This document shows positions 43,165 through 52,358 of a DNA stretch of 64,000 bases, in pieces. Source of the stretch: Jatrophihabitans sp964252635 (GTDB lineage Bacteria > Actinomycetota > Actinomycetes > Mycobacteriales > Jatrophihabitantaceae); the NCBI RefSeq assembly GCF_964252635.1, contig NZ_CAXUNP010000004.1, positions 82,186 through 146,185 of the forward strand. The letters run 5' to 3'. The notes under the pieces are model-generated. The model searched no databases. It was not told the DNA's origin and was given only the letters and a program-made list of their open reading frames with translations. The stretch's first letter is position 1, and the number at the start of each line of letters is the position of its first letter. The position numbers and the translations under genes were made by a program.

Positions 43165-46100
43165 CGCGTCCGGGTTCACCCGCGCCGGCGTCCACTCCGT
43201 CACCGGCGACCAGTGCTCTGAGGCCCTCGGCGTCGAGCAGGGCCGCGGGTTCCGCCGTCTCGTTGCTGCGCACGTAGTGGAAGGCGGCGCGCACCGTGCC
43301 GAGGTCGGCGTCGGCGATGCCGTTCAACCGCGCCCACGCGAGCCGGTAGGCCGCGAGCTGCACGGCGGCGGCCTGCGCCGCGGCGCCGGTCGGGCGGGCG
43401 CCGGTCTTCCAGTCGACGACGAGCCAACCGTCCTCGGCGCTGCCGAACACGGCGTCCATCCGGCCACGGACGACCCGTCCGGACACCGCCATCTCGAACG
43501 GCACCTCCACCTCGGCCGGCGTACGCGACGCCCACGGGCTGGCCTCGAACGCGGCCTGGAGCTCGATCAGGTCGGGAGCGTCCTCGGCGCCGTCGTCGGC
43601 AGCGCCCGGCAGCTCGTCGACATCGAGCAGCGACGGCAGCGTCCACCGACGCTCGAGCCACTCGTGGAACGCCGTCCCGCGGCGGGCCCACGGCGCCGGC
43701 GGCGTGGGCATCGGGCGGTAGAGCCGGCGGGCGAGCTGGTCGGGGTCGCGGCGCAGCTCGACCAGTGCCGAGACCGACAGGTGCGGGGGCAGCTCGACCT
43801 CGATCGTGGAGCCGCGGCGCAGGCGGGCCCGCTCGGCGAGCAGCACGTCGACGTCGTGGGCCCACCGGCCGGCCCGCTCGTCGGGACCGGGCTGCGTCGT
43901 GACGGTGAGCCCGGGCAGCACCCCTTCCGCCGCGCGCACCAGAGCGGCCGCGCGCGCCACTGCCTCGCGCCGGCCCTCCGACGAACCGACGGCCGCGGCC
44001 AGCGGGTCGAGCGGCCATTGCGCGGTGACCGCGTCGACCGTGCGCGGGTTGGTCGCGTCGGGCTCGACCACGCACCACTCATCGGGTTCGGCGTGCTCGC
44101 GGAGCGTGTCGAGGTAGGGCGACGGTGTGCGGGGCTTGATCGTGGTGTCCCACGCGTAGCCGCTGGCCAGCAAGGTGGAGCGCGCCCGCGTCAGGGCGAC
44201 GTAGGCCAGGCGCCGCTCCTCGTCGAAGTGCCGCTGGGTGACCGCGGCGTCGTGGGCGATGAGCAGGTCGCCGACCTCCTTGCGGGAGGTGGCCTGGCTG
44301 AGGTCGAGCTCGGGCAGGCCGTCGTTGTCACCGCGCAGCGGCGCCGGCAGCTCGTGACGGGTGCGGGTCCAGTTGATGCTCTTGGGTTTGGTGGGGAACA
44401 CCTCGTGGGCCAGGCCCGGCACCGCCACCACGTCCCATTCCAGACCCTTGGCCCCGTGCACGGTGAGCACCTGCACCCGCTCGGCCGCGACCTCGACCTC
44501 GCCGGCTTCGAGCCCGTTCTCCTCGTCCTCGGCGGCCTCCAGGTAGGCCAGGAACGCACGCAGGCTGGCGTCACCCGCCTCGGCCGCGAACTCGGCCGCG
44601 ACGTCGAGGAAGCGGTCGAGATGCACGCGGCCGATGTGCGCGCGGTCGAGGCGGGCGTCGACCTCGATGCCGACGCCGATCACGTGCTCGACCTCGGCGA
44701 CCAGCTCGGCCAGCGGCGCACCGAGGCGGCGGCGCAGGGACCGCAGTTCTCCGGCCAGGCGGTGCATGCGGCGGTACCCGGACGGCGAGTACCGATCGGC
44801 CGGGCCGAGGTCGTCCAGGGCCTCCACCAGGCTCAGCGGTTCGCGGTCGTCGTCGTCCGCGCCCTCGGCCGGGCGGACGAGGTACGCGGCCCGCGAACGC
44901 AGTGACGCGAGGTCGCCGGGACCGACCCGCCACCGGGCGCCGGTGAGCAGGCGGGCCAGGGCGCCGCCCGAGCGGTAGTCGCCCAGCACGCGCAACGTGG
45001 CGACGACATCGACGACCTCCGCGGTCGTGAGCAGGCCGCCGAGGCCCACGATCTCGACCGGGAGCCCCGCGGTGTGCAAGGCGTCGGCCAGCGCCGGCAT
45101 CTGGGAACGCCGGCGCACCAGCACGGCCGCGGTGCGGGTGCCCTCCGGCAGCGCGTCCCAGGCGCGGCGCAGGCGGGCCGCGACCCATTCGGCCTCGTCG
45201 TCGACGGTCTCCAGGAACGCGGTCGCCACCGTGCCGGCCCCGGCGTCGTCCCGGGCCCGGAGCGGGACGGTCACCCGGCTGGTGCGCAGCGCCGCGGCGA
45301 CGTGGTTGGCGGCGTCGAGGATCGCGCGGTCGTTGCGGAAGCTGGTGGCCAGCGGGAACACGGTGGCCGGTGTCGCGTCGGCGAGCGGGAACGTGATGTC
45401 GAAGTCGCCCATGTTGCCGGCGCTCGCGCCGCGCCACCCGTAGATCGACTGGAAAGGGTCACCCACCGCGGTCACCGGGTGCGCGGCACCGAACAGCCCG
45501 CGCAGCATCTCGATCTGCGCGTGCCCGGTGTCCTGGTACTCGTCCAGCAGCACCGCGCGGTACCGGTCACGTTCGACCTCGGCGACCTCGGGCAGGCGGG
45601 CGAGAGCGGCGGCCGCCCGCATCTGATCACCGAAGTCGACGGACGTCATGGCCTGCTTGGTCTGCTGGTAGGCACGCACCAGCGGCACCAGGGCGCGGCG
45701 CTGGCGCAGGGCGTCGACGTAGTCGCCGGTCTTGTTGGGTGTCTCGCTGCGCGCCCGCGGACCCAGCGGCAGCGCGAAGAAGCGGTCCAGCTCCTGCTCA
45801 CACCAGGCCTCAACGGCCTCGGGATCGGCCAGGTGGTCGGCGAACTGCCCGGACATGGAGATGACCCAGTGCACGAGGGAGGAGATGGCCTTGAAGTCCG
45901 ACAGCTCGCCGTCCCACCGGCGGACCACGGTGTCGGCGATCTGCCACAGCAGGGCGGGCGACAGCAGGCGGGCGTCGGGTTCGACGCCGATCCGCAGCGC
46001 CTGCTCCCCGACCAGGCGCCCCGCGTAGGCGGCGTAGGTGGAGACGGTGGGTTCGGTGGACTGCAGCAGGGCGATCAGGTCGGTGTCGGACGGGTCGTCG

Positions 46101-46402
46101 TGCTCGACGACCCGGCGCCACTGCGCGAGCCGGCGCCGGATGCGGCCCCCGAGCTCGGCGGCGGCCTTGCGCGTGAACGTCAGACCGAGGATCTGGTCCG
46201 GGGCGACGATCCGGTTGGCCACCAACCAGACGACACGGCCGGCCATGGTCTCGGTCTTGCCGGACCCGGCACCCGCGACGACGGCGGCCGGCTCGAGCGG
46301 CGACTCGATGACCGCGGCCTGCTCGTCGGTCGGGCGGGGTTGCCCGAGCAGCTGCGCCAGTTCGAGTGCCGAGATCAGGTCGCGAAGGGCGCCGGACGTC
46401 AT
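43151..46402 (-). CDS. adnB: AdnB: UvrD-type helicase-nuclease subunit of AdnAB
   Basis: A 1,083-residue protein. Helicase motifs are AGAGSGKTETM (Walker A, near residue 43), GLTFTRKAAAEL (Ia), VLLDEYQDTGHAQ (II), AVGDPFQSIYGWRGA (III), TVHGAKGLEWDVV (V) and RRLAYVALTRAR (VI). The C-terminal RecB-type nuclease has RGTAFHEWLE, GRMDAVF and VVDWKTG (the Asp-x-Lys active site). AdnAB resects double-strand breaks in actinobacteria, replacing RecBCD/AddAB. ATG 46402 overlaps the adnA stop (ATGA). The order adnA then adnB is as in M. tuberculosis Rv3202c-Rv3201c. Confidence 0.93.
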   Translation of the reverse strand: MTSGALRDLISALELAQLLGQPRPTDEQAAVIESPLEPAAVVAGAGSGKTETMAGRVVWLVANRIVAPDQILGLTFTRKAAAELGGRIRRRLAQWRRVVEHDDPSDTDLIALLQSTEPTVSTYAAYAGRLVGEQALRIGVEPDARLLSPALLWQIADTVVRRWDGELSDFKAISSLVHWVISMSGQFADHLADPEAVEAWCEQELDRFFALPLGPRARSETPNKTGDYVDALRQRRALVPLVRAYQQTKQAMTSVDFGDQMRAAAALARLPEVAEVERDRYRAVLLDEYQDTGHAQIEMLRGLFGAAHPVTAVGDPFQSIYGWRGASAGNMGDFDITFPLADATPATVFPLATSFRNDRAILDAANHVAAALRTSRVTVPLRARDDAGAGTVATAFLETVDDEAEWVAARLRRAWDALPEGTRTAAVLVRRRSQMPALADALHTAGLPVEIVGLGGLLTTAEVVDVVATLRVLGDYRSGGALARLLTGARWRVGPGDLASLRSRAAYLVRPAEGADDDDREPLSLVEALDDLGPADRYSPSGYRRMHRLAGELRSLRRRLGAPLAELVAEVEHVIGVGIEVDARLDRAHIGRVHLDRFLDVAAEFAAEAGDASLRAFLAYLEAAEDEENGLEAGEVEVAAERVQVLTVHGAKGLEWDVVAVPGLAHEVFPTKPKSINWTRTRHELPAPLRGDNDGLPELDLSQATSRKEVGDLLIAHDAAVTQRHFDEERRLAYVALTRARSTLLASGYAWDTTIKPRTPSPYLDTLREHAEPDEWCVVEPDATNPRTVDAVTAQWPLDPLAAAVGSSEGRREAVARAAALVRAAEGVLPGLTVTTQPGPDERAGRWAHDVDVLLAERARLRRGSTIEVELPPHLSVSALVELRRDPDQLARRLYRPMPTPPAPWARRGTAFHEWLERRWTLPSLLDVDELPGAADDGAEDAPDLIELQAAFEASPWASRTPAEVEVPFEMAVSGRVVRGRMDAVFGSAEDGWLVVDWKTGARPTGAAAQAAAVQLAAYRLAWARLNGIADADLGTVRAAFHYVRSNETAEPAALLDAEGLRALVAGDGVDAGAGEPGRVSPG

Positions 46403-49400
46403 TGCGTCACCTGCCGGCCCATGATCTGCAGCGGGCAACTCGTCTTCACGTCGCACACGTGGCAGCGCTTGTTCTGCATCGCGGTGAACTCGTGCCCGCG
46501 CATCCGCTCGGCGACGTGATCGATGGCCGCGCGCACCCAACCGGGGTCGTCCGCCTCGGCCAACGGCGCCTGGGACTGGGCGATCTCACCCGTCCCACCG
46601 AGCTGCACGAGCAGCGCCCCGCCCGCGACGCTGCCCTCGGCTGCGAACGCGCCGTGCTCGACGGCCAGCTGGTAGGTGCCCAGCTGAGGGTGCCCGGGCA
46701 GGTCGGTGGCCTTCTTGCCGGTCTTGAGGTCGACGACGACCAACCGCCCCTCGGCGTCGCGCTCGAGCCGATCGACCTGGCCGCGCACGAGGGCGTCACC
46801 GATCTCGACCTCGAACGGCAGCTCGACGCCGACCCGGGTGAACTCGGCGCGGCTCGCACGCAGCCAGCTGACGAGTCGCTGCAGCATCGTCGCCGCTCGT
46901 TTGCGCTCGTTGGCGGCGAACCACGACGCCCCGAACTCCAGCGAACCCCACACCGTGTCGAGCTGCTTCTCGAAGTCCTCCACCGACTGGTCGTCGGGCG
47001 CCACCGCGGCCAGCGCGTGGATGACGGTTCCGAGGCTCGCGGCCACCGCCTGCTCGTCGCGTACCCCGAGCTCCTGCATGAGCGTGCGCAGCTCGCACTC
47101 GAGGAACGACTCGACGCGGGAGGGGCTGACCCGGACCGGCCGATCGGGGTCGGCGACACCGCCGTCGGAGGAGAGGTCGGCCAGGCCCCACCACTCGTCG
47201 GGGTCGGCGCCCGGCACGCCGGCCGCGGCCAGCCGGGCCAGGCTCTCGGCCGCGGCGGTGCGCTCGGCGGACGGGGTCTCGTCGGAGCAGACGACGGCGC
47301 GCAGCTCCGCGACGAGACCCGGCAGGTGCACCCCGCGGATCGCCGACCGGGTCGGGCGCGGCCCGTCGACGGGATCGAGCTCGTCGAGCAGGCGGGACGG
47401 TTGTTCTTCCTCGCCGGCGACAGCCGTGACGACCAGCCGTTCGCGCGCCCGGGTGGCCGCGACGTAGAACAGCCGGCGCTCCTCGGCGAGCTGCGGCGCG
47501 AGCGAGGCCAAGGGGCCGTCGTCGACGCCGCGCAGGGCGTCGACCAGGGCCTCGGTGCCCAGCAGCGACCCGCGTCGCCGCAGGTCGGGCCAGGTGCCTT
47601 CCTGGACGTCGGCCACGCAGACGAGGTCCCATTCGAGCCCCTTGCTGGCGTGCGCGGTCAGCACGGACACCGCGGCGGGCTCGGCGCGGGAGATGGTGAA
47701 CGTGTCCCCGGGGATCTGCTGCGAGCTCAGGTGCTCGGCGAACTGGTCGGCACGCGCGGTGGGCAGACGGTCGGTGAAGCGGGCGGCGTCCTCGAACAGC
47801 TCGACCACCGCGTCGAGGTCGCGGTCGGCGGCGGCACCGGCAGCACCACCCTGGGCGCTGGCGGCCTCCCACCGACGGGCCAGGCCGGACGCCTCCCAGA
47901 CGGCCCAGAGCACCTCCTCGACGCTGGCCTGCGTCGCGGACGCGCGGGCTCCGGCAGCCAGCACCCGGGCGACGCGGGCGACCGGGCGCCGGACGTGCTC
48001 GGGCAGCCCGTCGGCGCCGACGACGTCGAGCAGCACCGGCACGAGCAGGCCCTGCTCCTCGGCGAACTGCGTGCGCAGCACGCGCCGCAGCCGCCGCAGG
48101 TACAACGAATCGCCGCCGCCGAGCGGGCCGACCAGCAGCGCCTCAGCGACGTCCTCGGTCAGCGCCTCGGGGTCGGCGGCGCACCGCAGCGCAGTCAGCA
48201 GCACTCCGACGGCGGACTGCTCGACGAGCGGGAGGTCGTCGCCACGGACCTCGACCGGGACGCCCGCGGTGATCATGGCCCGGCGCAGCGTGCCGAGGGT
48301 GCGGCTCGTCGAGCGCACGAGCACCGCCATCCGCTCCCACGGCAGGCCCTCGAGATGGGCGGAGCGCAGCACACCGGCGACGTACGCCGCCTCCTCGCTG
48401 GCGCTGCGGAACACGCCGACATCGACCGTCCCGGCCGGCAGCCCGTCGGCGGGCACGAGCGCCCGCTGCTCGGCGCGGCCGGGCAGGTGCGCCGCGATCC
48501 GACGGGTCGCCGCGAGCAGGCCCGCGCCGGACCTGCGGCAGGTGGTCAGGGCCACCACCGGGACCGCGCTGCCGTGACCGAAACGCCCGTCGACGTCACG
48601 GAGGGCGGATTCGTCGGCACCCCGGAACGCGTAGATGGACTGGTCGGGGTCGCCCACGAGCACCAGCTCGTCGGCGCCGTCGGCGAGCAGGGCCAGCAGC
48701 TCGGCCTGGGCCGGGTCGGTGTCCTGGTACTCGTCGACGAAGATGTGCCGCCGCTTGCTCCGCTCGCCGGCCAGCAGCTCGGGGTCGTCGCGCAACACGT
48801 TGATGGCGCCCTGGATGAGCTCGGCGGGGTCGTAGCCACCGGGGTCCCGCAGCACGGTGACCCCGTGATACTCCTCCAGGAACTCCCCCGCAGCCACCCA
48901 GTCGGCGCGCCCGCGCCGCCGGCCCAACGCAGCGAGCGTCGGCCCGTCGAGCCCGCGCTCGACCGCCCGCATCAGGAGATCGCGCAGCTCGGCGGCGAAC
49001 CCCAGCGTGCGCAGTGCGGGCCGTAACGCGACCGGCCACCGCTCGGCGTCCCCGTCGGCCAGCAGCTCGCGGATCACCACGTCCTGCTCGGCCGCGGCCA
49101 GCAGGCGCGGGGCGGGATCCCCGGCGGCGACGGCGTGCATGCGCAGCACACCGAACGCGTAGGAGTGCAGCGTGCGGGCGACGGGCTCGCGGATCGTCTG
49201 CCCGAGCCGGCCGGCGACGCGGTCACGCATCTCGGCCGCCGCCCGGCGGCTGAACGTCAACATCAGGATGTCGCCGACGTCCACCCCCCGTGTCTGCACG
49301 CGATCGACGACCGACTCGACGAGCGTCGTGGTCTTGCCGGTGCCCGGCCCGGCGAGCACGAGCAGCGGACCGCCGGGGTGCTCGACGACCCGGCGCTGCG

Positions 49401-49470
49401 CTGCGTCGAGCTCCGGAGCCGGGGCGGCGGCCCGCGGGGCACGGACGAGCCGGTAGGCGGTGTCGGTCAC
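46399..49470 (-). CDS. adnA: AdnA: helicase-like/nuclease subunit of AdnAB with iron-sulfur cluster
   Basis: About 1,023 residues. Walker A is AGPGTGKTTTL near residue 38, FVDEYQDTDPAQ is motif II, LVGDPDQSIYAFRGA motif III. The C-terminal nuclease has RVESFLECELR (first cluster Cys), VVDLKTGKK (active-site Asp-x-Lys) and CHVCDVKTSC, giving the C-(n)-CxxC-x5-C pattern of a [4Fe-4S] nuclease domain. With AdnB it forms the end-resection motor-nuclease. GTG 49470 is used; the frame is open to 49512 and the start lacks a clear ribosome site. It diverges from the DUF429 gene, 77 bp between starts. Confidence 0.92.
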   Translation of the reverse strand: MTDTAYRLVRAPRAAAPAPELDAAQRRVVEHPGGPLLVLAGPGTGKTTTLVESVVDRVQTRGVDVGDILMLTFSRRAAAEMRDRVAGRLGQTIREPVARTLHSYAFGVLRMHAVAAGDPAPRLLAAAEQDVVIRELLADGDAERWPVALRPALRTLGFAAELRDLLMRAVERGLDGPTLAALGRRRGRADWVAAGEFLEEYHGVTVLRDPGGYDPAELIQGAINVLRDDPELLAGERSKRRHIFVDEYQDTDPAQAELLALLADGADELVLVGDPDQSIYAFRGADESALRDVDGRFGHGSAVPVVALTTCRRSGAGLLAATRRIAAHLPGRAEQRALVPADGLPAGTVDVGVFRSASEEAAYVAGVLRSAHLEGLPWERMAVLVRSTSRTLGTLRRAMITAGVPVEVRGDDLPLVEQSAVGVLLTALRCAADPEALTEDVAEALLVGPLGGGDSLYLRRLRRVLRTQFAEEQGLLVPVLLDVVGADGLPEHVRRPVARVARVLAAGARASATQASVEEVLWAVWEASGLARRWEAASAQGGAAGAAADRDLDAVVELFEDAARFTDRLPTARADQFAEHLSSQQIPGDTFTISRAEPAAVSVLTAHASKGLEWDLVCVADVQEGTWPDLRRRGSLLGTEALVDALRGVDDGPLASLAPQLAEERRLFYVAATRARERLVVTAVAGEEEQPSRLLDELDPVDGPRPTRSAIRGVHLPGLVAELRAVVCSDETPSAERTAAAESLARLAAAGVPGADPDEWWGLADLSSDGGVADPDRPVRVSPSRVESFLECELRTLMQELGVRDEQAVAASLGTVIHALAAVAPDDQSVEDFEKQLDTVWGSLEFGASWFAANERKRAATMLQRLVSWLRASRAEFTRVGVELPFEVEIGDALVRGQVDRLERDAEGRLVVVDLKTGKKATDLPGHPQLGTYQLAVEHGAFAAEGSVAGGALLVQLGGTGEIAQSQAPLAEADDPGWVRAAIDHVAERMRGHEFTAMQNKRCHVCDVKTSCPLQIMGRQVTQ

Positions 49471-49547
49471 GGAACCATCTGAGCACGGGCCGCCGACAGT
49501 TTCCGCAACCACCTCGCCGACCGCGCCGGTGGGTAGCGTCGGCCCCC

Positions 49548-50294
49548 GTGATCACCGTGGGCGTCGACCTCGCCGCGTCGGCCGCCACGACCGCCGCAGC
49601 CGTGCTGGACTGGACCGCGACGCCCGGCCCTCGTCTGCTCGACCTCGTCCAGCCGGCCGACGACGGCGCGATCGTGGCGGCCTGCGAGGACGCCGACAAG
49701 ATCGGCCTGGACTGCCCGCTGGGGTGGCCACTGCCGTTCGTCGACTTCGTCACCGCCCACCGGGACGGGCGTCCGGTCGCCGACGCCGGCACCGTCGAGC
49801 AACGCCGACGACTGGCCTACCGGGCCACCGATCTGTACTGCCAGCAGCTCGGGATGCGGCCGCTCAGCGTCTCGGCCGACCGGATCGGCCACGCCGCGTT
49901 CCGGGCCGCGGCGCTGCTCCCCCGGCTCGACACGGGCACCGACCGCAGTGGCGCCGGGCGGGTCGTCGAGACCTACCCCGCGGGCTCGCTGCGGCAGTGG
50001 GGCGACGCGTCCCCGCACGGGTACAAGGGCGCGACCGGCGCGACGCGGTTGACGGCCAAGATCACGTGGCTGCTGGGCGTCCTGCCGATCACCTTCACGT
50101 CCGACGTCGTCCGGCACGCCTTCACCGCGTCGGACCACGCGTTTGACGCGGTCGTCGCCGGCATCACGGCTCGGCTGGCCCTCGAGCCCGATGCACTGCT
50201 CGAGATCCCGCCCGAATGGCGGGACCAGGCCCGCGTCGAGGGATGGATCGCGGTGCCCCGTCCGGAGTCGCTGCGCGAGCTCGCTACCCGCTGA
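49548..50294 (+). CDS. DUF429 domain protein (RNase H-like fold)
   Basis: A 248-residue DUF429 protein. The start VITVGVDLAASAATTAAAV places an acidic residue (VDLA) as in RNase H-like folds, followed by KIGLDCPLGWP with a second Asp and RVVETYPAGSLRQWG plus SDHAFDAVVAG with the later Asp/Glu, which are the family hallmarks. DUF429 proteins are predicted nucleases of unknown role. GTG 49548 fits the family start. It is next to adnAB and ATL, both DNA-repair genes, but divergent to adnA and overlapping the convergent ATL gene by 11 bp. Confidence 0.85.
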   Translation: MITVGVDLAASAATTAAAVLDWTATPGPRLLDLVQPADDGAIVAACEDADKIGLDCPLGWPLPFVDFVTAHRDGRPVADAGTVEQRRRLAYRATDLYCQQLGMRPLSVSADRIGHAAFRAAALLPRLDTGTDRSGAGRVVETYPAGSLRQWGDASPHGYKGATGATRLTAKITWLLGVLPITFTSDVVRHAFTASDHAFDAVVAGITARLALEPDALLEIPPEWRDQARVEGWIAVPRPESLRELATR

Positions 50295-50586
50295 TGCCGT
50301 CCCAGCGGAACCGGGCCAGGTCGACCTTCGTGCCGACGAACCGGACCCCCTCCGACAGCAACCGCTGGCGCTGCTCGTCGATCAGGTGCGGGGCCAGCGA
50401 CCCGTCGTGCCGCAGCACCCGGTGCCAGGGGACGGTGCCGCCGTCGGCAGCCAGCACGTTCCCGACGACGCGTGGTGAACGCGTGCCCGCGTACTCGGCG
50501 ACGTCGCCGTAGGTCATCACCCGTCCGGGCGGGATGGACTCGACGCAGGCCAGGATGCGGCGCGCGAAGTCCCCCTGCTCGGGCAT
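50284..50586 (-). CDS. Alkyltransferase-like protein (ATL)
   Basis: A 100-residue protein with the DNA-binding domain of O6-methylguanine-DNA methyltransferase: MTYGDVAEYAG helix and RSPRVVGNVLAADG recognition helix. In place of the catalytic PCHRV motif it has PWHRV, so it cannot accept an alkyl group and is an ATL protein. ATLs flag O6-alkylguanine for nucleotide excision repair. It matches Rv3204 by position from memory. ATG 50586 is used. Its last codons overlap the convergent DUF429 gene. Confidence 0.92.
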   Translation of the reverse strand: MPEQGDFARRILACVESIPPGRVMTYGDVAEYAGTRSPRVVGNVLAADGGTVPWHRVLRHDGSLAPHLIDEQRQRLLSEGVRFVGTKVDLARFRWDGISG

Positions 50587-50609
50587 GGCGACCACCCTGC
50601 CACGGGCGG

Positions 50610-50618
50610 TTGTCCACA
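50610..50618 (+). promoter_or_regulatory. DnaA-box-like site (9/9)
   Basis: Exact TTGTCCACA in the divergent gap between the ATL and toxin genes. A single copy, so significance is weak. Confidence 0.3.
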
Positions 50619-50670
50619 GGCACGGACGGGAGTCGAGCGGACCGCCCGCGAATTTGCCAGGGTTTGCGGC

Positions 50671-52101
50671 ATGCCGACGGTGACGGTCGAGGTCGCGGAC
50701 CTGGCGACGGCGGCCCGGACGATGAACCGGTCCGTCGGTGAGCCGCTGTACCGGCTCGTCGGTGACGCGCTGGACGACGTCCACTCCGGCGGCGGCATGG
50801 CCGGCGACGACCCTGCCGGCACCCAGTGGGCCGCGAGCTACGACCGGGTCGCACCGTCGGCCATTCAGGCCGCCGAGGACGTGATCAACGCGTGCTTCCG
50901 CGTCTCGGCGATGCTGGGGGCCACGGCGCGGAACTACGCCAACGCCGAGCTGGCATCGACCCCGCGCGGTCACCGGGGCGACCCGCACATCGCCGCCGCC
51001 GTCGCCACCCTCCCCGACGACGAGCGGATCGGGCTGCCGACCTCGATCCCGTCGGCGTCGGCGGGGGCGGGTGGTGCCGACCTGCCGTTCGGGTGGCACT
51101 TCATCGCCCACCACCTCGGCGGGTACGTGTGGCCCAACGGTCATCAGGACCGGCTACGTGCGGCCGCTGCGGCGTGGCGCGCGTCGGCGTCGGCACTCGA
51201 AGGCCACGTCACCGCCGCGACATTCGTCGATCTCGGGCCGCTCGTCGACCGGCTGCCCGAGGGTTCGGACATCGCCACGGTCTGCATGGCGCTGGGTGAC
51301 CACCTGCACGACGTCGCGACCGTGCACCGCGGGCTCGCGCGCGCCTGCTCGGAACTCGCCGGGCACATCGACCACGCGCACTCACGCATCGAGGCCGAGC
51401 TGCGGAGCCTCGTCGAGTGGACGGCGGGCATCGAGGTGGCCGGCGCGGTCGCGTCGGTCTTCTCCTTCGGGACCGCCGAGGCACCCACGCAGGCGGGTGA
51501 GGCGGCGCGCATCGCCACCACCGTGGCGCGGGTCGTCGGCATCCTGCGCGACTTCGTGGCGGCGGCCCGGGTGGTGCTCGCCGAGATTGCGCCGCTGGAA
51601 GGCGTGGTGGCTGGCGTGCGGTCGGCCGTCGCGTGGTTGAAGGAACTGCGCATCGTCGAGATCGAGGTGGCCGGGGTCCCGGGGCTCCGCGGCTACCAGG
51701 TCATGCGCATCGAGCGCACCGGCAGCGAAACGGCCTCGACGGCGGAGGTCGCCACCGGCGAAGAAGGCGCCATCTCAAAATTGGCATCGGAAGCGAACAC
51801 TGCCGGCACCGGCGTCGCCCACTGGCGAGACCCAGCGACACTCGGCCGGCACTTCCGCAGTCACGCGAGAGATTTCGGATGTTCTACAGAAGCCGACTAC
51901 GCCAACGAAGCAACCGCGTTTTACGAGCGTGGCAGAGCCGAGGGCCTGCCAACCAAGATTGATGAAAACGGGGATATCCGCATCTACGATCCACAGACCA
52001 ACACCTTTGGCAGTTACGCGCCGGACGGGACCACACGGACCTTCTATAAGCCGAGCGGTGGGCTGAAATACTGGAACCGGCAACCCGGGAAGGCACCATG
52101 A
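50671..52101 (+). CDS. Polymorphic-toxin-like protein (WXG100-type N-terminus, nuclease-like C-terminal tip)
   Basis: A 476-residue protein. Residues 1-100 resemble the WXG100/ESX-like helical start of actinobacterial polymorphic toxins (GGGMAGDDPAGTQWAASYD), residues 130-240 include GWHFIAHHLGGYVWPNG, and 250-320 are hydrophobic helical. The C-terminal about 110 residues are a separate domain: HFRSHARDFG (two His), DPQTNTFGSY, and DGTTRTFYKPSG, resembling BECR-fold RNase toxins. Coding from about 51770 has visibly lower GC than the front half, the usual sign of an exchanged toxin module. It likely kills competitors after contact or T7-like export; the exporter is not in the window. ATG 50671; the stop overlaps the first immunity candidate. 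Confidence 0.7.
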   Translation: MPTVTVEVADLATAARTMNRSVGEPLYRLVGDALDDVHSGGGMAGDDPAGTQWAASYDRVAPSAIQAAEDVINACFRVSAMLGATARNYANAELASTPRGHRGDPHIAAAVATLPDDERIGLPTSIPSASAGAGGADLPFGWHFIAHHLGGYVWPNGHQDRLRAAAAAWRASASALEGHVTAATFVDLGPLVDRLPEGSDIATVCMALGDHLHDVATVHRGLARACSELAGHIDHAHSRIEAELRSLVEWTAGIEVAGAVASVFSFGTAEAPTQAGEAARIATTVARVVGILRDFVAAARVVLAEIAPLEGVVAGVRSAVAWLKELRIVEIEVAGVPGLRGYQVMRIERTGSETASTAEVATGEEGAISKLASEANTAGTGVAHWRDPATLGRHFRSHARDFGCSTEADYANEATAFYERGRAEGLPTKIDENGDIRIYDPQTNTFGSYAPDGTTRTFYKPSGGLKYWNRQPGKAP

Positions 52102-52358
52102 TGACCACATACAAATGTCCCGTGTGCGGATTTGCCGACTTGCACGACCCCGCTCGGGATTCGCAAGATCTGCCTTCGTTCGACATATGCAGCTCGTGCG
52201 GCTTCGAGTTCGGTGTCACCGACGATGACCAGGGCTACACCTACGAGGGTTGGCGCAAGCGTTGGGTCGACTCGGGGATGCTTTGGTGGTCGGAAGGCAT
52301 CGAGGCACGCCCTGAGGGTTGGGATCCGCGCGCACAGCTGGCTTCACTTCATGAGTGA
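52098..52358 (+). CDS. Zinc-ribbon immunity-like protein 1
   Basis: An 86-residue protein with two Cys pairs, CPVCG near residue 8 and CSSCGFEFG near 33, followed by a WRKRWVDSGMLWW segment and a GWDPRAQLASL tail. It resembles CPCC/Cys-rich zinc-ribbon proteins found next to polymorphic toxins. ATG 52098 overlaps the toxin stop (ATGA), so it is made with the toxin, as expected for an immunity protein. It is related to the C-terminal part of the next gene. Cytoplasmic; direct binding to the toxin tip is inference. Confidence 0.75.
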   Translation: MMTTYKCPVCGFADLHDPARDSQDLPSFDICSSCGFEFGVTDDDQGYTYEGWRKRWVDSGMLWWSEGIEARPEGWDPRAQLASLHE

